A stretch of DNA of 64,000 nucleotides from NCBI GenBank assembly GCA_000509225.1, contig BAOK01000002.1, forward strand, positions 852,501 through 916,500. The letters are read 5' to 3'. The first letter of the stretch is position 1. Each line of letters begins with the position of its first letter. A program made the position numbers and the translations under genes. Positions 56,119 through 64,000 of this stretch are shown here, in pieces. Source of the DNA: Parvibaculaceae bacterium Mf 1.05b.01 (GTDB lineage Bacteria > Pseudomonadota > Alphaproteobacteria > Parvibaculales > Parvibaculaceae). Below the pieces are notes generated by a model. The model had not been told where the DNA came from. It did not search any database and saw nothing but the letters and a program-made list of their open reading frames with translations.

Positions 56119-56496
56119 ATGCTGTATTCAATTTTGATATTCGGGGAAGATGGAACGTTCGATCAGCTTTCTGAGGACGAACAGGCAGCGGTCATGAGTA
56201 AGCATTATGCCCTTCAGGACCGTCTTGCGGCGGAGAAGCAAAACGGTCCGGCGGCCAAGCTGCATGCGACCGCAACAGCGGTCACTTTGCGGGAGCAAGG
56301 GGGCGTGCCGGTTGTGACAGATGGCCCTTTTGTGGAAACAAAAGAACATCTGCTCGGATTCTACACAATTGAGTGCGACACGATTGAGGAAGCGATTGAG
56401 GCCGCAAAACTGCTGCCATTGGATATTGCATCTGTCGAAGTGCGGCCGATCAGCTGGTTTGGCCCGGGGCAGGTGATCGCTCCTGAAGATGGCTAA
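56119..56496 (+). CDS. YCII-related DGPF domain protein
   Basis: The protein has 125 residues and a ferredoxin-like fold: MLYSILIFGEDG, then VTDGPFVETKEHLLGFYTIEC, which contains the DGPF motif that names the family, and EVRPISWF. ATG 56119 has GGAGGGATC before it. The stop overlaps the sigma-factor start by 8 bases. DGPF genes are the usual partners of ECF42 sigma factors. Confidence 0.92.
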   Translation: MLYSILIFGEDGTFDQLSEDEQAAVMSKHYALQDRLAAEKQNGPAAKLHATATAVTLREQGGVPVVTDGPFVETKEHLLGFYTIECDTIEEAIEAAKLLPLDIASVEVRPISWFGPGQVIAPEDG

Positions 56497-57730
56497 TCCG
56501 TCGCCTCTATCCCGTCACTTTACCGCTGCGCGGCCCCGTGCGATGGCGGCGCTGACGCGCTATTTCAGAACTGTCGATCTGGCTGAGGATGCCTATCAGG
56601 ATGCCTGCATGCGGGCGATCAAGTCATGGGCGCATAACGGCGTGCCGAGAGACCCCACAGCCTGGCTTATCCTGGTCGGCCGAAATGCTGGCATAGACGC
56701 GCTTCGCCGGCGCGAGACAGAACGGACCGTGGTTGAGGGGAGCGGGATCGAGGCTGACCTGGGCGATGTTGAAGCAGATTATGCAGAAGCGATTGATATG
56801 TCTGACTATCGGGACGATGTGCTCCGGCTCCTCTTTATGTGCTGTCATGATGAGCTATCGGTCCAGGATCAGTTGGCGCTTGCGCTCAAGGTGGTTGTCG
56901 GCTTTTCGGTTGAAGAAATCGCGCGGGCCTTTCTCGTGAAGCCGAAGTCTATGGAGCAGCGGATCACGCGGGCCAAGAAAAAAGCTGCGGTTGTGGCAGC
57001 GGCACTTGAGACGCCGTCGCCGCAGGAACGGGCTAAGCGGTTAAACGCTGTGTTGGTGATGCTCTACCTCTTGTTCAATGAGGGATATTCTTCCCATGGA
57101 GGGGCGGACCACATTCGACATGCGCTGTGCCAAGAAGCGATCCGCCTTACGCGGCTGCTCCTGCAGCTGTTCCCTGCGCAACCGGAAGTGATGGGGTTGC
57201 TCGCACTCTGTCTTTTGCATCATGCGCGCAGTTCCGCCCGGCAGGATGTTTCTGAGACGCTAGTGCCTTTGGATGAACAGGACCGCGGTCTTTGGGATCG
57301 ATCTGCAATTGCCGAGGGGCAGGTTTTGGTGGAAAAGGCGCTGCGTCGTGGGCGTCCCGGTGCATTTCAAATTCAGGCGGCGATTGCGGCGGTCCATTGT
57401 GCGGCGCCAAATGCAGAAGAGACCGACTGGTCGGAGATTGAACGCCTCTACCGAGCCTTGGAACAGGTACAGCCGTCGCCGGTGGTGACCCTCAACAGAT
57501 TGGTTGCGGCGTCGAAAGTGAGCGGCGCAGCAGAGGCGCTTAAAGGCATGGAGTCTATCGCGGCGGATCTCCAGAACTATCTCTATTTTCACTCAACCCG
57601 TGGCGCACTTTGCGCCAAGCTGGGTGAAGAGGCGGCCGCCCGGGAGGCGTATGAAAAGGCGCTTATGCTTGGGCCCTCAGATGCTGAGCGGGCCTATATT
57701 CGCCGCCGTCTTTCCTCTCTGAAAAAGTAA
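56489..57730 (+). CDS. ECF42-type RNA polymerase sigma factor
   Basis: The protein has 413 residues, twice the length of ordinary ECF sigmas. Region 2 covers about 15-80 (DLAEDAYQDACMRAIKSW, NAGIDALRRRE), region 4 covers about 120-165 (LALKVVVGFSVEEIARAFLVKP). A C-terminal extension of about 230 residues is helical and TPR-like (LLFNEGYSSHGG, then repeated helix pairs). This architecture and the overlapping DGPF gene match ECF42, which has no anti-sigma factor; control is thought to lie in the C-terminal part. Confidence 0.92.
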   Translation: MANPSPLSRHFTAARPRAMAALTRYFRTVDLAEDAYQDACMRAIKSWAHNGVPRDPTAWLILVGRNAGIDALRRRETERTVVEGSGIEADLGDVEADYAEAIDMSDYRDDVLRLLFMCCHDELSVQDQLALALKVVVGFSVEEIARAFLVKPKSMEQRITRAKKKAAVVAAALETPSPQERAKRLNAVLVMLYLLFNEGYSSHGGADHIRHALCQEAIRLTRLLLQLFPAQPEVMGLLALCLLHHARSSARQDVSETLVPLDEQDRGLWDRSAIAEGQVLVEKALRRGRPGAFQIQAAIAAVHCAAPNAEETDWSEIERLYRALEQVQPSPVVTLNRLVAASKVSGAAEALKGMESIAADLQNYLYFHSTRGALCAKLGEEAAAREAYEKALMLGPSDAERAYIRRRLSSLKK

Positions 57731-57811
57731 GTCATGTTTGTCGGGTTGGGCTTTGTCCAAGCGTCCTTGGGGTGATCGGGCACGAGCTCGAAACAATCAA
57801 GGGAGATAGAC

Positions 57812-58198
57812 ATGACAACGAACCCCACAACAACGCATGGCATGCCAAGTTGGATTGCCCACAACAGCACCGATCCCGTCGCTGCTCGGAAATTCTATGA
57901 AGGCGTGCTTGGATGGAATGTGGTCGATATGCCCATGCAGGACGGTTCAAGCTATCCCGGCATTATGGTCGGCGAAGGTCCGATCGGCGGTATTCCCAAT
58001 ACACCCTCCAATGATCCGGTCTGGGTTGTCTACATCACGGTTGATGATGTGGATCAGCGTTTCAAGGCAGCCGTGAAAGCCGGCGCGGAAGAAGTGAGTG
58101 CACCAGCGGATGCACCAGGGGTCGGACGTATGGCGACAATCCGCGATCCGTTTGGCGCGAGCATTGCCTTCATCTCCTATGAAGTCCCTCAGGCCTGA
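57812..58198 (+). CDS. VOC family protein (second copy type)
   Basis: The protein has 128 residues. MPSWIAHNSTDPVAARKFYEGVLGW, then VYITVDDVDQRFKAAVKAGA and IRDPFGASIAFISYE mark a two-unit VOC domain of the type common in ECF and stress operons. ATG 57812 has AAGGGAGATAGAC upstream. It may be transcribed with the sigma factor (81 bases upstream) and with the MAPEG gene after it. Confidence 0.88.
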   Translation: MTTNPTTTHGMPSWIAHNSTDPVAARKFYEGVLGWNVVDMPMQDGSSYPGIMVGEGPIGGIPNTPSNDPVWVVYITVDDVDQRFKAAVKAGAEEVSAPADAPGVGRMATIRDPFGASIAFISYEVPQA

Positions 58199-58270
58199 GC
58201 GCTTCATGGTTTTCCATCAAGGGCGGGCACGACCCTGTGCCTGCGTCTATCTGCAGCTAAGGAGATTGTT

Positions 58271-58669
58271 ATGACCCTTCACCTCACAGCTCTGTTCGCA
58301 GGCGTGTTGATCTTCATTCAGATCGCCCTGACCACCCTGGTGGGCGTCTATCGCGGTAAGGTTGGGATCAATTTTATGCATGGTGATGATGATGTGTTGC
58401 TGCGGCGCATGCGTGCCCACGGCAATTTCACAGAAACCGTGCCGATTGTATTGATTGCCATGGCACTCGCGGAACTGGCAGGGGCGCCTTCCTGGCTTAT
58501 GTTGGCCGGTGGGACGAGCCTGGTTCTTGGGCGTTTGATCCACGCGATCAATTTTGTGGGCTCGGGCGGTGGTGTGGGCGCTGGACGCGCAGCCGGTATG
58601 GCGTTCACCACCATCTCAATGGCAGCTTTTGCGATCTATGGTCTGATGATCTTTGCCAACGCTGTTTGA
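58271..58669 (+). CDS. MAPEG family membrane protein (second)
   Basis: The protein has 132 residues and four membrane segments. RMRAHGNFTETVPIVLIAMALAE is the MAPEG core, GRLIHAINFVG follows. ATG 58271 has AAGGAGATTGTT upstream. It differs clearly from the MAPEG protein at 53528, so the two are not recent duplicates. Confidence 0.88.
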   Translation: MTLHLTALFAGVLIFIQIALTTLVGVYRGKVGINFMHGDDDVLLRRMRAHGNFTETVPIVLIAMALAELAGAPSWLMLAGGTSLVLGRLIHAINFVGSGGGVGAGRAAGMAFTTISMAAFAIYGLMIFANAV

Positions 58670-58684
58670 TTGCTTCGCGCAATC

Positions 58685-59119
58685 TCATGTGGGCGGCAGC
58701 GAATTTTTTGCTGCCGCTTCCTCCGGCTTGAAGAACATGCCGAGCTTCAGGCTTTCTGCGACACGTTCTGCCTTGTCGATGAAGATTGCAGCAGCCGGGG
58801 GAGGGCAGACCTCGCCTGCAGTCTCACGAAACAGAGACAGCCATCTGTCGAAATGGTGGGGTTCCACCATTTTGAGTTTCATGTGGGCGACCATGGGCTG
58901 ACCCTTATAGCGGCCTGTCAGCATGGTGAGCGACGACCAGAAGGCGAACATTTTTTGAAGATGAGGCTCCCAATCACCTGAAATCACCATTCCAAAAATC
59001 GGCCCAAGTTCCTTGTCGGCACGGATCTTCGTGTAAAACGTGCGTACGAGCTTCTCAATCAGTGCATCATCAATAGAGGGATGAAGGGGTTCTCGAAACG
59101 GTTTTCGTTGCTCGGACAT
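58685..59119 (-). CDS. group III truncated haemoglobin
   Basis: The protein has 144 residues. The 2-on-2 globin pattern is LVRTFYTKIRADKELGPIFG, then HLQKMFAFWSSLTMLTGRYKGQPM, and the proximal histidine in EPHHFDRWLSLF. Group III truncated haemoglobins bind oxygen and are linked to nitric oxide or peroxide handling. The stop is 15 bases from the convergent MAPEG gene. Confidence 0.9.
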   Translation of the reverse strand: MSEQRKPFREPLHPSIDDALIEKLVRTFYTKIRADKELGPIFGMVISGDWEPHLQKMFAFWSSLTMLTGRYKGQPMVAHMKLKMVEPHHFDRWLSLFRETAGEVCPPPAAAIFIDKAERVAESLKLGMFFKPEEAAAKNSLPPT

Positions 59120-59208
59120 GGGTTTGTTTTCCTGAAGACGGAATGACCATTAGCATATAGAGATTAATCGGTTTCATTGCATGTGGCGGGTCGTCTCAGG
59201 GGAATTTC

Positions 59209-60243
59209 ATGAAATTTGCGAGTGATAATGGCAGCGGCGTCGCGCCGGAGATTATGTCTGCGCTGGGCGCTGCAAATGAGGGGGCGGCTCCGGGTTATGG
59301 GGCGGATGACTTCACGCAGGAAGCATGTGATCGCCTTTCTGAGGTTTTTGAGAGAGACGTGTCTGCCTTTTTGGTGGCGACTGGGACTGCCGCCAATGCG
59401 CTCAACCTTGCGGTGATTACAGAACCCCATGGCGCTGTGTTTGTACATGAGCGGGCACATGTTCATACGGACGAGTGTGGCGCTTCGGAATTCTATATGC
59501 ATGGGGCCAAACTGCTACCGCTCGCTGGAGAGCATGGGAAGCTGTCCGCGGCAGCCATCAAACAGGGTCTTGAAGGGTTTGCTCAAGGAATTGTTCATCA
59601 TCCGCAAGCTCAGGCGATCAGTCTGTCTCAGGTGACGGAAAGCGGGACGGTCTATTCGGTCGCGGAGATTGAAGCTCTGTCTGCGCTGGCGAAGGACCAT
59701 TCGCTTCGTGTGCATATGGATGGAGCGCGGTTCGCCAATGCGTTGGTATCGCTCGGCTGCAGCCCCGCTGAGATGACCTGGAAGGCTGGTGTGGATGTGC
59801 TTTCTTTTGGTGCGACGAAGAACGGCGCGATGGGCGTGGAGGCTGTGGTTATTTTCGATGAAGGTCTCGCCGCAAACTTTCCATTTTTGCGTAAGCGATC
59901 CGGTCAGCTCATGTCCAAGGGCAGGTTTCTCGGTGCCCAGATGAGCGCTTATCTCAAAGACGGTCTTTGGCTCGCCATGGCAGCCCATGCAAATAAGATG
60001 GCATCCCTATTGGCGTCAGGCATTGAGAGATTGCCAGCGGCGCGCCTCCGGCACCCAGTACAAGCTAACCAGGTGTTTGCGGTTCTTCCCAAACCCGCGC
60101 ACAAGGCGCTCATTGCTGCAGGCGCCGCCTATTACCCATGGGAACGCGAACCGGATGGCATTGCGGTGCGTCTGGTCACATCATTTTCCACTTCAGAGGA
60201 AGAAGTGGACGCGTTTCTCTCTATTGCTGGCGGCGCTTTGTGA
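59209..60243 (+). CDS. low-specificity L-threonine aldolase
   Basis: The protein has 344 residues and is a PLP enzyme that splits threonine or allo-threonine into glycine and acetaldehyde. The start KFASDNGSGVAPEIMSAL is typical; the PLP-binding lysine is in SFGATKNGAMG (about residue 204), and MDGARFANAL has the pyridine-binding aspartate. ATG 59209 follows AGGGGAATTTC. It is a single gene, convergent with the SDR. Confidence 0.92.
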   Translation: MKFASDNGSGVAPEIMSALGAANEGAAPGYGADDFTQEACDRLSEVFERDVSAFLVATGTAANALNLAVITEPHGAVFVHERAHVHTDECGASEFYMHGAKLLPLAGEHGKLSAAAIKQGLEGFAQGIVHHPQAQAISLSQVTESGTVYSVAEIEALSALAKDHSLRVHMDGARFANALVSLGCSPAEMTWKAGVDVLSFGATKNGAMGVEAVVIFDEGLAANFPFLRKRSGQLMSKGRFLGAQMSAYLKDGLWLAMAAHANKMASLLASGIERLPAARLRHPVQANQVFAVLPKPAHKALIAAGAAYYPWEREPDGIAVRLVTSFSTSEEEVDAFLSIAGGAL

Positions 60244-60252
60244 GCGGATGGC

Positions 60253-60996
60253 TCACCACTCTTCTTTAAACGGCCGCAGATCGAGTTCGTGGGTCCAGGC
60301 GCTTGGATGCTGTACATGGAGTTGCCAGAAGGCTTCGGCAATTGCGCTTGGTTCCAAGGCGCCATTGTTGCCTTTGCTCTCCAAGTATCCTTCATAGATG
60401 CTGCGGACCATATCTCCGTTTACAACACCATCGATCACGACATGCCCAACATGAACGCCTTTGGGGCCATAGTCTCGTGCGAGGGACTGGGTGAGGTTTC
60501 TCAGAGCGCCTTTGGCCGATGAAAAATGCGCGAAGTTTGGTTTGCCGCGCATGGATGCGGAAGCGCCGGTGACGAGGAAAGACCCAGATCCCTGTTCTGC
60601 CATAACCTTCAAGGCCTTTTGTGCGACCAGGAAGGCACCATAGGCACCTGTCCGCCAAAACTGTTCGAACTGCTCTGGCGTGACGTCTTCAAAAGGAATG
60701 ATGGCATTGTTGCCCGCATTGTAGAGTACAGAGCCCAGAGGCCCGTGTTCTTTGGCAACATCAAACAGGGTAGCTACCTGATCGGGGCTCGTTACATCGC
60801 AGACTTGCGTATAGGCCGTGCCGCCGCTCGCGGTCACTTCTTTCGCAACGGCTTCAATTTTTACCGGTGTGCGCCCGACGATCAGAACCGGCGCGCCGCC
60901 CTTGGCAAAACGATGCACAAGCGCGCCGCCGACGCCATTTGATGCGCCGACGCCAATGATGACACTCAGGCCTTGAACGGTGTTTTCTGCGGTCAT
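60253..60996 (-). CDS. SDR-family protein with Tyr-to-Phe active site
   Basis: The protein has 247 residues and a Rossmann fold of the short-chain dehydrogenase type: IIGVGASNGVGGALVHRF (the usual TGxxxGxG is altered), NAG in LYNAGN, and the catalytic region NFAHFSSAKGALRN, where Phe158 stands in place of the catalytic Tyr while Lys162 is kept. The altered motif suggests a changed or lost dehydrogenase activity. It is convergent with threonine aldolase. Confidence 0.85.
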   Translation of the reverse strand: MTAENTVQGLSVIIGVGASNGVGGALVHRFAKGGAPVLIVGRTPVKIEAVAKEVTASGGTAYTQVCDVTSPDQVATLFDVAKEHGPLGSVLYNAGNNAIIPFEDVTPEQFEQFWRTGAYGAFLVAQKALKVMAEQGSGSFLVTGASASMRGKPNFAHFSSAKGALRNLTQSLARDYGPKGVHVGHVVIDGVVNGDMVRSIYEGYLESKGNNGALEPSAIAEAFWQLHVQHPSAWTHELDLRPFKEEW

Positions 60997-61124
60997 GTGA
61001 TCTCTCCCGTTTGGTTCAGCCCAATGTAGGGAGGCTGCGGTGACTTACAAGACTGTTGCCTGCGGAACCTCTTGCAAGACGTAGATGGCTGTGCCAGCGT
61101 CCCGACAACAGGAGACGAAAACCC

Positions 61125-62393
61125 ATGTCACGACCCATTTTCCTCATCATCGCTGTGCTTGCCGTACTTGGTGGCGTCGCGTGGCTGGCTTTTGAACTGG
61201 TGGATGAGGCTGGGGAGACTCGAGGGTTCTCCAGGGTGCACGGTCCTGTTCTTACACTGGACACACATGTGGATATTCCGCCGACCTATACAACGCTGCC
61301 GGAAGTCGACCCTGGTCTTGAGACCCGGCTTCAAGTGGATTTGCCCAAGATGGAAAGAGGGGGGCTCGATGCTGCTTTCTTCATCGTCTATGTGGGGCAG
61401 ACGGCGCGAACGGAAGACAATTACGCGGCGGCGAAAGAGGCGGCGCTTGTGAAGTTCAATGCTATTCACGCGATGACCGATGCGCTCTATCCGAGCCGGA
61501 TCGGGCTGGCTTCGACGCCTGCGGACGTGGTCGATATTCACGGGTCGGGTCGCAAGGTCGCGATGATTGGGATCGAGAATGGCTATGTGATCGGCAAGGA
61601 TCTGTCGCTTGTTGAAGAATATTATGACCGTGGCGCTCGCTACATGACGCTTGCCCATGTGGGACATAATGACATCGCTGACAGTTCCATGCCGCGGATC
61701 GATTTGGGTGATGCGCCTGCTGAGCATGGGGGCTTGAGTGATTTTGGGCGCGACGTGGTGAAAGAAATGAACCGCCTTGGCATGATGGTTGATATCTCCC
61801 ACATCTCGCACGATGCGATGATGCAGGCGGTAGAGCTGTCTGAGGCGCCAGCGATCGCGTCGCATTCAGCTACCACGGCATTGGCGGACCATCCCCGGAA
61901 CCTGACGGATGATCAGATGCGCGCACTTGCAGCTAAAGGTGGCATTGCGCAAATCGTTGCCTTCTCAACCTATGTCAAGGCAGATCCTGGCCGGACGGCG
62001 GCTGGCATGGCACTCCGTAACCGAATTGCTCAGGAGCAGGGAGCGCCACGCTTTAGCTATCTCGCTCATGGCAAACTGCCGGAGTTCCGCGAAGGAATGG
62101 CCGAGATCAATCGGCTTTACCCGCGAGCGACGCTTGCTCAATTTGTTGATCACATTGACCATGCCGTCAAAGTGATGGGTATCGATTATGTGGGTATTTC
62201 CTCTGACTTTGACGGCGGCGGCGGGGTGGTTGGTTGGGACGATGCGTCCGAGACGGGGAATGTCACTGCTGAGCTGCTCAAGCGCGGGTACACTTATGAG
62301 GAAATCGAGAAACTCTGGAGTGGCAATTTCCTGCGGGTCTGGGCGGAAGTCGATGCTGTTGCGGCCCGTCTTCAGGGCAACGCTGCAAACTAA
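61125..62393 (+). CDS. membrane dipeptidase (peptidase M19)
   Basis: The protein has 422 residues. An N-terminal hydrophobic segment (IFLIIAVLAVLGGVAWLAFEL) anchors or exports it. The zinc-binding motif TLDTHVDIP is near residue 50, then IGIENGYVIG with the bridging glutamate, HVGHNDIADS and SHSATTALADHPRNL carry further histidines, and SSDFDGGGG is near the end. It hydrolyses dipeptides, including D-amino acid ones. ATG 61125 has CAGGAGACG upstream. Confidence 0.92.
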   Translation: MSRPIFLIIAVLAVLGGVAWLAFELVDEAGETRGFSRVHGPVLTLDTHVDIPPTYTTLPEVDPGLETRLQVDLPKMERGGLDAAFFIVYVGQTARTEDNYAAAKEAALVKFNAIHAMTDALYPSRIGLASTPADVVDIHGSGRKVAMIGIENGYVIGKDLSLVEEYYDRGARYMTLAHVGHNDIADSSMPRIDLGDAPAEHGGLSDFGRDVVKEMNRLGMMVDISHISHDAMMQAVELSEAPAIASHSATTALADHPRNLTDDQMRALAAKGGIAQIVAFSTYVKADPGRTAAGMALRNRIAQEQGAPRFSYLAHGKLPEFREGMAEINRLYPRATLAQFVDHIDHAVKVMGIDYVGISSDFDGGGGVVGWDDASETGNVTAELLKRGYTYEEIEKLWSGNFLRVWAEVDAVAARLQGNAAN

Positions 62394-62405
62394 TTCCAGT
62401 AAGCC

Positions 62406-63845
62406 TCAGGTGCGGTTTCTTGGTTCGTCTATCAGCAAGGCGACCATCAGCAGTGCGATGCACATGAACGCCATGGCGCACCAGAAAACAGCTGTGTAGG
62501 AAAACCAGAGCGCTACGAAGCCGCCCATGAGGGGGCCGAGCCCCATCATGAAAGAGTTGCCCATGTTGGAAATTGCAATGCGCATGGGCAGGTCCTGTCG
62601 ATCGCCAAATTCCAGCACCATGTTTTGTGACGAAATCTGAAAGCCGCCAAGCCCTGCGCCTAGCCCGGCGAAGACCAGGCCGAGCAGGATGATGTCATTT
62701 GCGAAGAACAAGAGAACTGTTGAGAGAATCCAGGTAATCAGCGTCGCCATAAAGACGAAGCGATTGCCGGTCTTATCCGCGAGCGCCCCCCAGCCCAGAT
62801 TTGTGGCTGTTTGGCTCAAGAGAAAGGCAAGGGAGAGTATGCCGAGATTGGTCCCGCTCAGGCCCACAACTTCGCCGGCATAAAGGACATAGAAGGGCAC
62901 GGCGATGGTGCCGAGCGCGCCGAGAGATCGCGCAATGAAAAACCTTGTGAAGCCCCGGTCGGCGCGGAGGAGAGCTGGTAGCTCTTTCATGCGCCCAAAG
63001 AAGCTTGCCTGTGCGCGGACGACCGGTGGGACGGGCTCGCGAATGAACGCGAGAAGCCCGAGGCCAATACTGGTCAGTATGAACGCCGTCAGGAAGGTGG
63101 CGGAATATCCGTTTCCGAGGGCGTTTGTTTCGATGAAATATTGACCGCCGAGATAGGCTACGCCGGATGCCGTCAAACCCGCCATGAAATTGCGCAGCCC
63201 CGTCAGACGGCCACGCAGGCTTACCGGGATCACCTTCGACATCATGTAGTTGAAGACGACCGCCTGCATGCCGTTGAAGAAACCGAAAAGACCAAGAAAC
63301 AAGCAGGACGCAATGAAGGCGACCTGTCCATCCAGGAAAAGTCCTGCAAGGGCCAAACCCAGCACCTGCACCCGCATCAGGCCACCGATGACAAAGCCGA
63401 TGGGAATAACTTTCTTGCGATGTTCGATGAGGGTGGCACCCAAAAGGGATGAACTGGCCGCCCCAAAATGCTGAGCGGCGAGGGCAAGGCCCACGGCGAG
63501 CTCTGATCCGGAAAGGATGTAGATGAACGCGGGGACGAAGGTTGGTGCGTGGACCAAGCGAAAGCCGGTCTGGCCCAAAAGTCCGTGTACGAGATTGACA
63601 GCGTAGTTGCGCGGCAGGTCACGGCGGACTTGCTCGTCAAAGGCTTTTTCGGCTTCGGCGAGGGACTTGTCGGGGGCGGCTTCTGTCAAAAGTACTCCGG
63701 GGCCGCCAATGAGGGCAGTCAAAAGTGAATTGGATTGAATGTCTGAGTGACCATTATAGACGGTCTTGGCGTAACTCTGAAATTTTGGACAAAACTTTAT
63801 CCCCGGGTGGTTTGGGTGCTTGTACCTTATGGGGTCCCGAGTCAC
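62406..63845 (-). CDS. MFS transporter
   Basis: The protein has up to 479 residues and twelve hydrophobic segments of the major facilitator type, with the central break around the loop REPVPPVVRAQASFFGRMKEL. The start is uncertain: GTG 63845 gives a 40-residue polar N-terminus without homology, and a downstream TTG just before LTALIGG is possible. The substrate is unknown. It is convergent with the dipeptidase, 12 bases apart. Confidence 0.82.
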   Translation of the reverse strand: MTRDPIRYKHPNHPGIKFCPKFQSYAKTVYNGHSDIQSNSLLTALIGGPGVLLTEAAPDKSLAEAEKAFDEQVRRDLPRNYAVNLVHGLLGQTGFRLVHAPTFVPAFIYILSGSELAVGLALAAQHFGAASSSLLGATLIEHRKKVIPIGFVIGGLMRVQVLGLALAGLFLDGQVAFIASCLFLGLFGFFNGMQAVVFNYMMSKVIPVSLRGRLTGLRNFMAGLTASGVAYLGGQYFIETNALGNGYSATFLTAFILTSIGLGLLAFIREPVPPVVRAQASFFGRMKELPALLRADRGFTRFFIARSLGALGTIAVPFYVLYAGEVVGLSGTNLGILSLAFLLSQTATNLGWGALADKTGNRFVFMATLITWILSTVLLFFANDIILLGLVFAGLGAGLGGFQISSQNMVLEFGDRQDLPMRIAISNMGNSFMMGLGPLMGGFVALWFSYTAVFWCAMAFMCIALLMVALLIDEPRNRT

Positions 63846-63897
63846 AGTCCTTTCAGTCTAAGCTTAGCGAATCCGCTGGCGAATATGAGGGTATGAG

Positions 63898-64000
63898 ATG
63901 CGAAGCTGGTCACTTCTGGTTCCGATTGTGTTGTCACTGGGTCTTGCAGGGTGCGACGGGGATGTCGAGGACGCGGCTGTTGCGCCCCCGCCGGTGGTCA
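63898..64000 (+). CDS. lipoprotein, N-terminal fragment (runs off window)
   Basis: ATG 63898 follows GAGGGTATGAG. The 34 visible codons begin MRSWSLLVPIVLSLGLAGC, a lipoprotein signal with lipobox LAGC, then an acidic and proline-rich segment. The rest lies beyond the window, so no family can be given. Confidence 0.65.
   Translation, partial: MRSWSLLVPIVLSLGLAGCDGDVEDAAVAPPPVV

Overview
The window reads as chromosomal DNA of an alphaproteobacterium. The rRNA operon carries an alphaproteobacterial-type tRNA-Ala 3' end, and the CYP153 P450s, wax-ester synthase and many glutathione-linked detoxification genes recall hydrocarbon-degrading marine lineages such as Parvibaculum and relatives. That placement is an inference from gene content; no 16S rRNA is present to test it. 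Base composition is even throughout, and no insertion sequence, integrase, phage gene or CRISPR array was seen.

Layout. 1-3500 is the end of an rrn operon (tRNA-Ala tail, 23S, 5S, terminator). 3508-8528 holds a lipoprotein, a YegD-like Hsp70, a PAS protein paired with a soluble chemoreceptor, and a small cysteine-rich protein. 8556-16415 is mainly lipid and small-molecule metabolism: an FAD oxidoreductase, cupin, amidohydrolase, isoprenylcysteine methyltransferase-like protein, MarR plus FabF, a thioesterase and a WS/DGAT acyltransferase. 16664-21303 holds a 2Fe-2S ferredoxin and three tandem CYP153-type P450s, each ending in its own terminator. The second and third share a near-identical upstream palindrome. 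21324-28503 has a SnoaL-like protein, a tiny ORF with an extended Shine-Dalgarno, TetR plus fatty acid hydroxylase, GNAT, an alpha/beta hydrolase, a two-subunit molybdenum hydroxylase and the initiator tRNA.

28791-34683 is a TetR-controlled RND efflux operon that ends in an ABC transmembrane domain without an ATPase. 35081-41913 is an envelope and signalling region: a beta-barrel protein, a secreted proline-rich repeat protein with a secreted partner, a hybrid histidine kinase and a convergent NarL-type regulator whose start codon is probably non-canonical. 42434-46649 has an enoyl-CoA hydratase/isomerase, two metal-dependent hydrolases and a membrane-anchored GST. 46744-50656 is a DevBCA-like exporter with a divergent TetR. 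50669-59119 is dense in stress and detoxification genes: an alkyltransferase-like protein, TfoX-N, AraC, YHS, two VOC-MAPEG pairs, a DGPF protein with an ECF42-type sigma factor, and truncated haemoglobin. The window ends with threonine aldolase, an SDR, an M19 dipeptidase, an MFS transporter and the start of a lipoprotein.

Functional picture (inference). CYP153 enzymes hydroxylate alkanes at the terminal carbon. The WS/DGAT, thioesterase, FabF and fatty acid hydroxylase genes nearby would move or store acyl chains, while the efflux pumps and glutathione-type enzymes protect the cell from hydrophobic or electrophilic compounds. The best candidates for something undescribed are the 21.9-22.1 kb RNA/micro-ORF, the ATC-start response regulator, the RND plus orphan ABC-TMD operon, and the secreted proline-rich pair at 36.6-39.3 kb.
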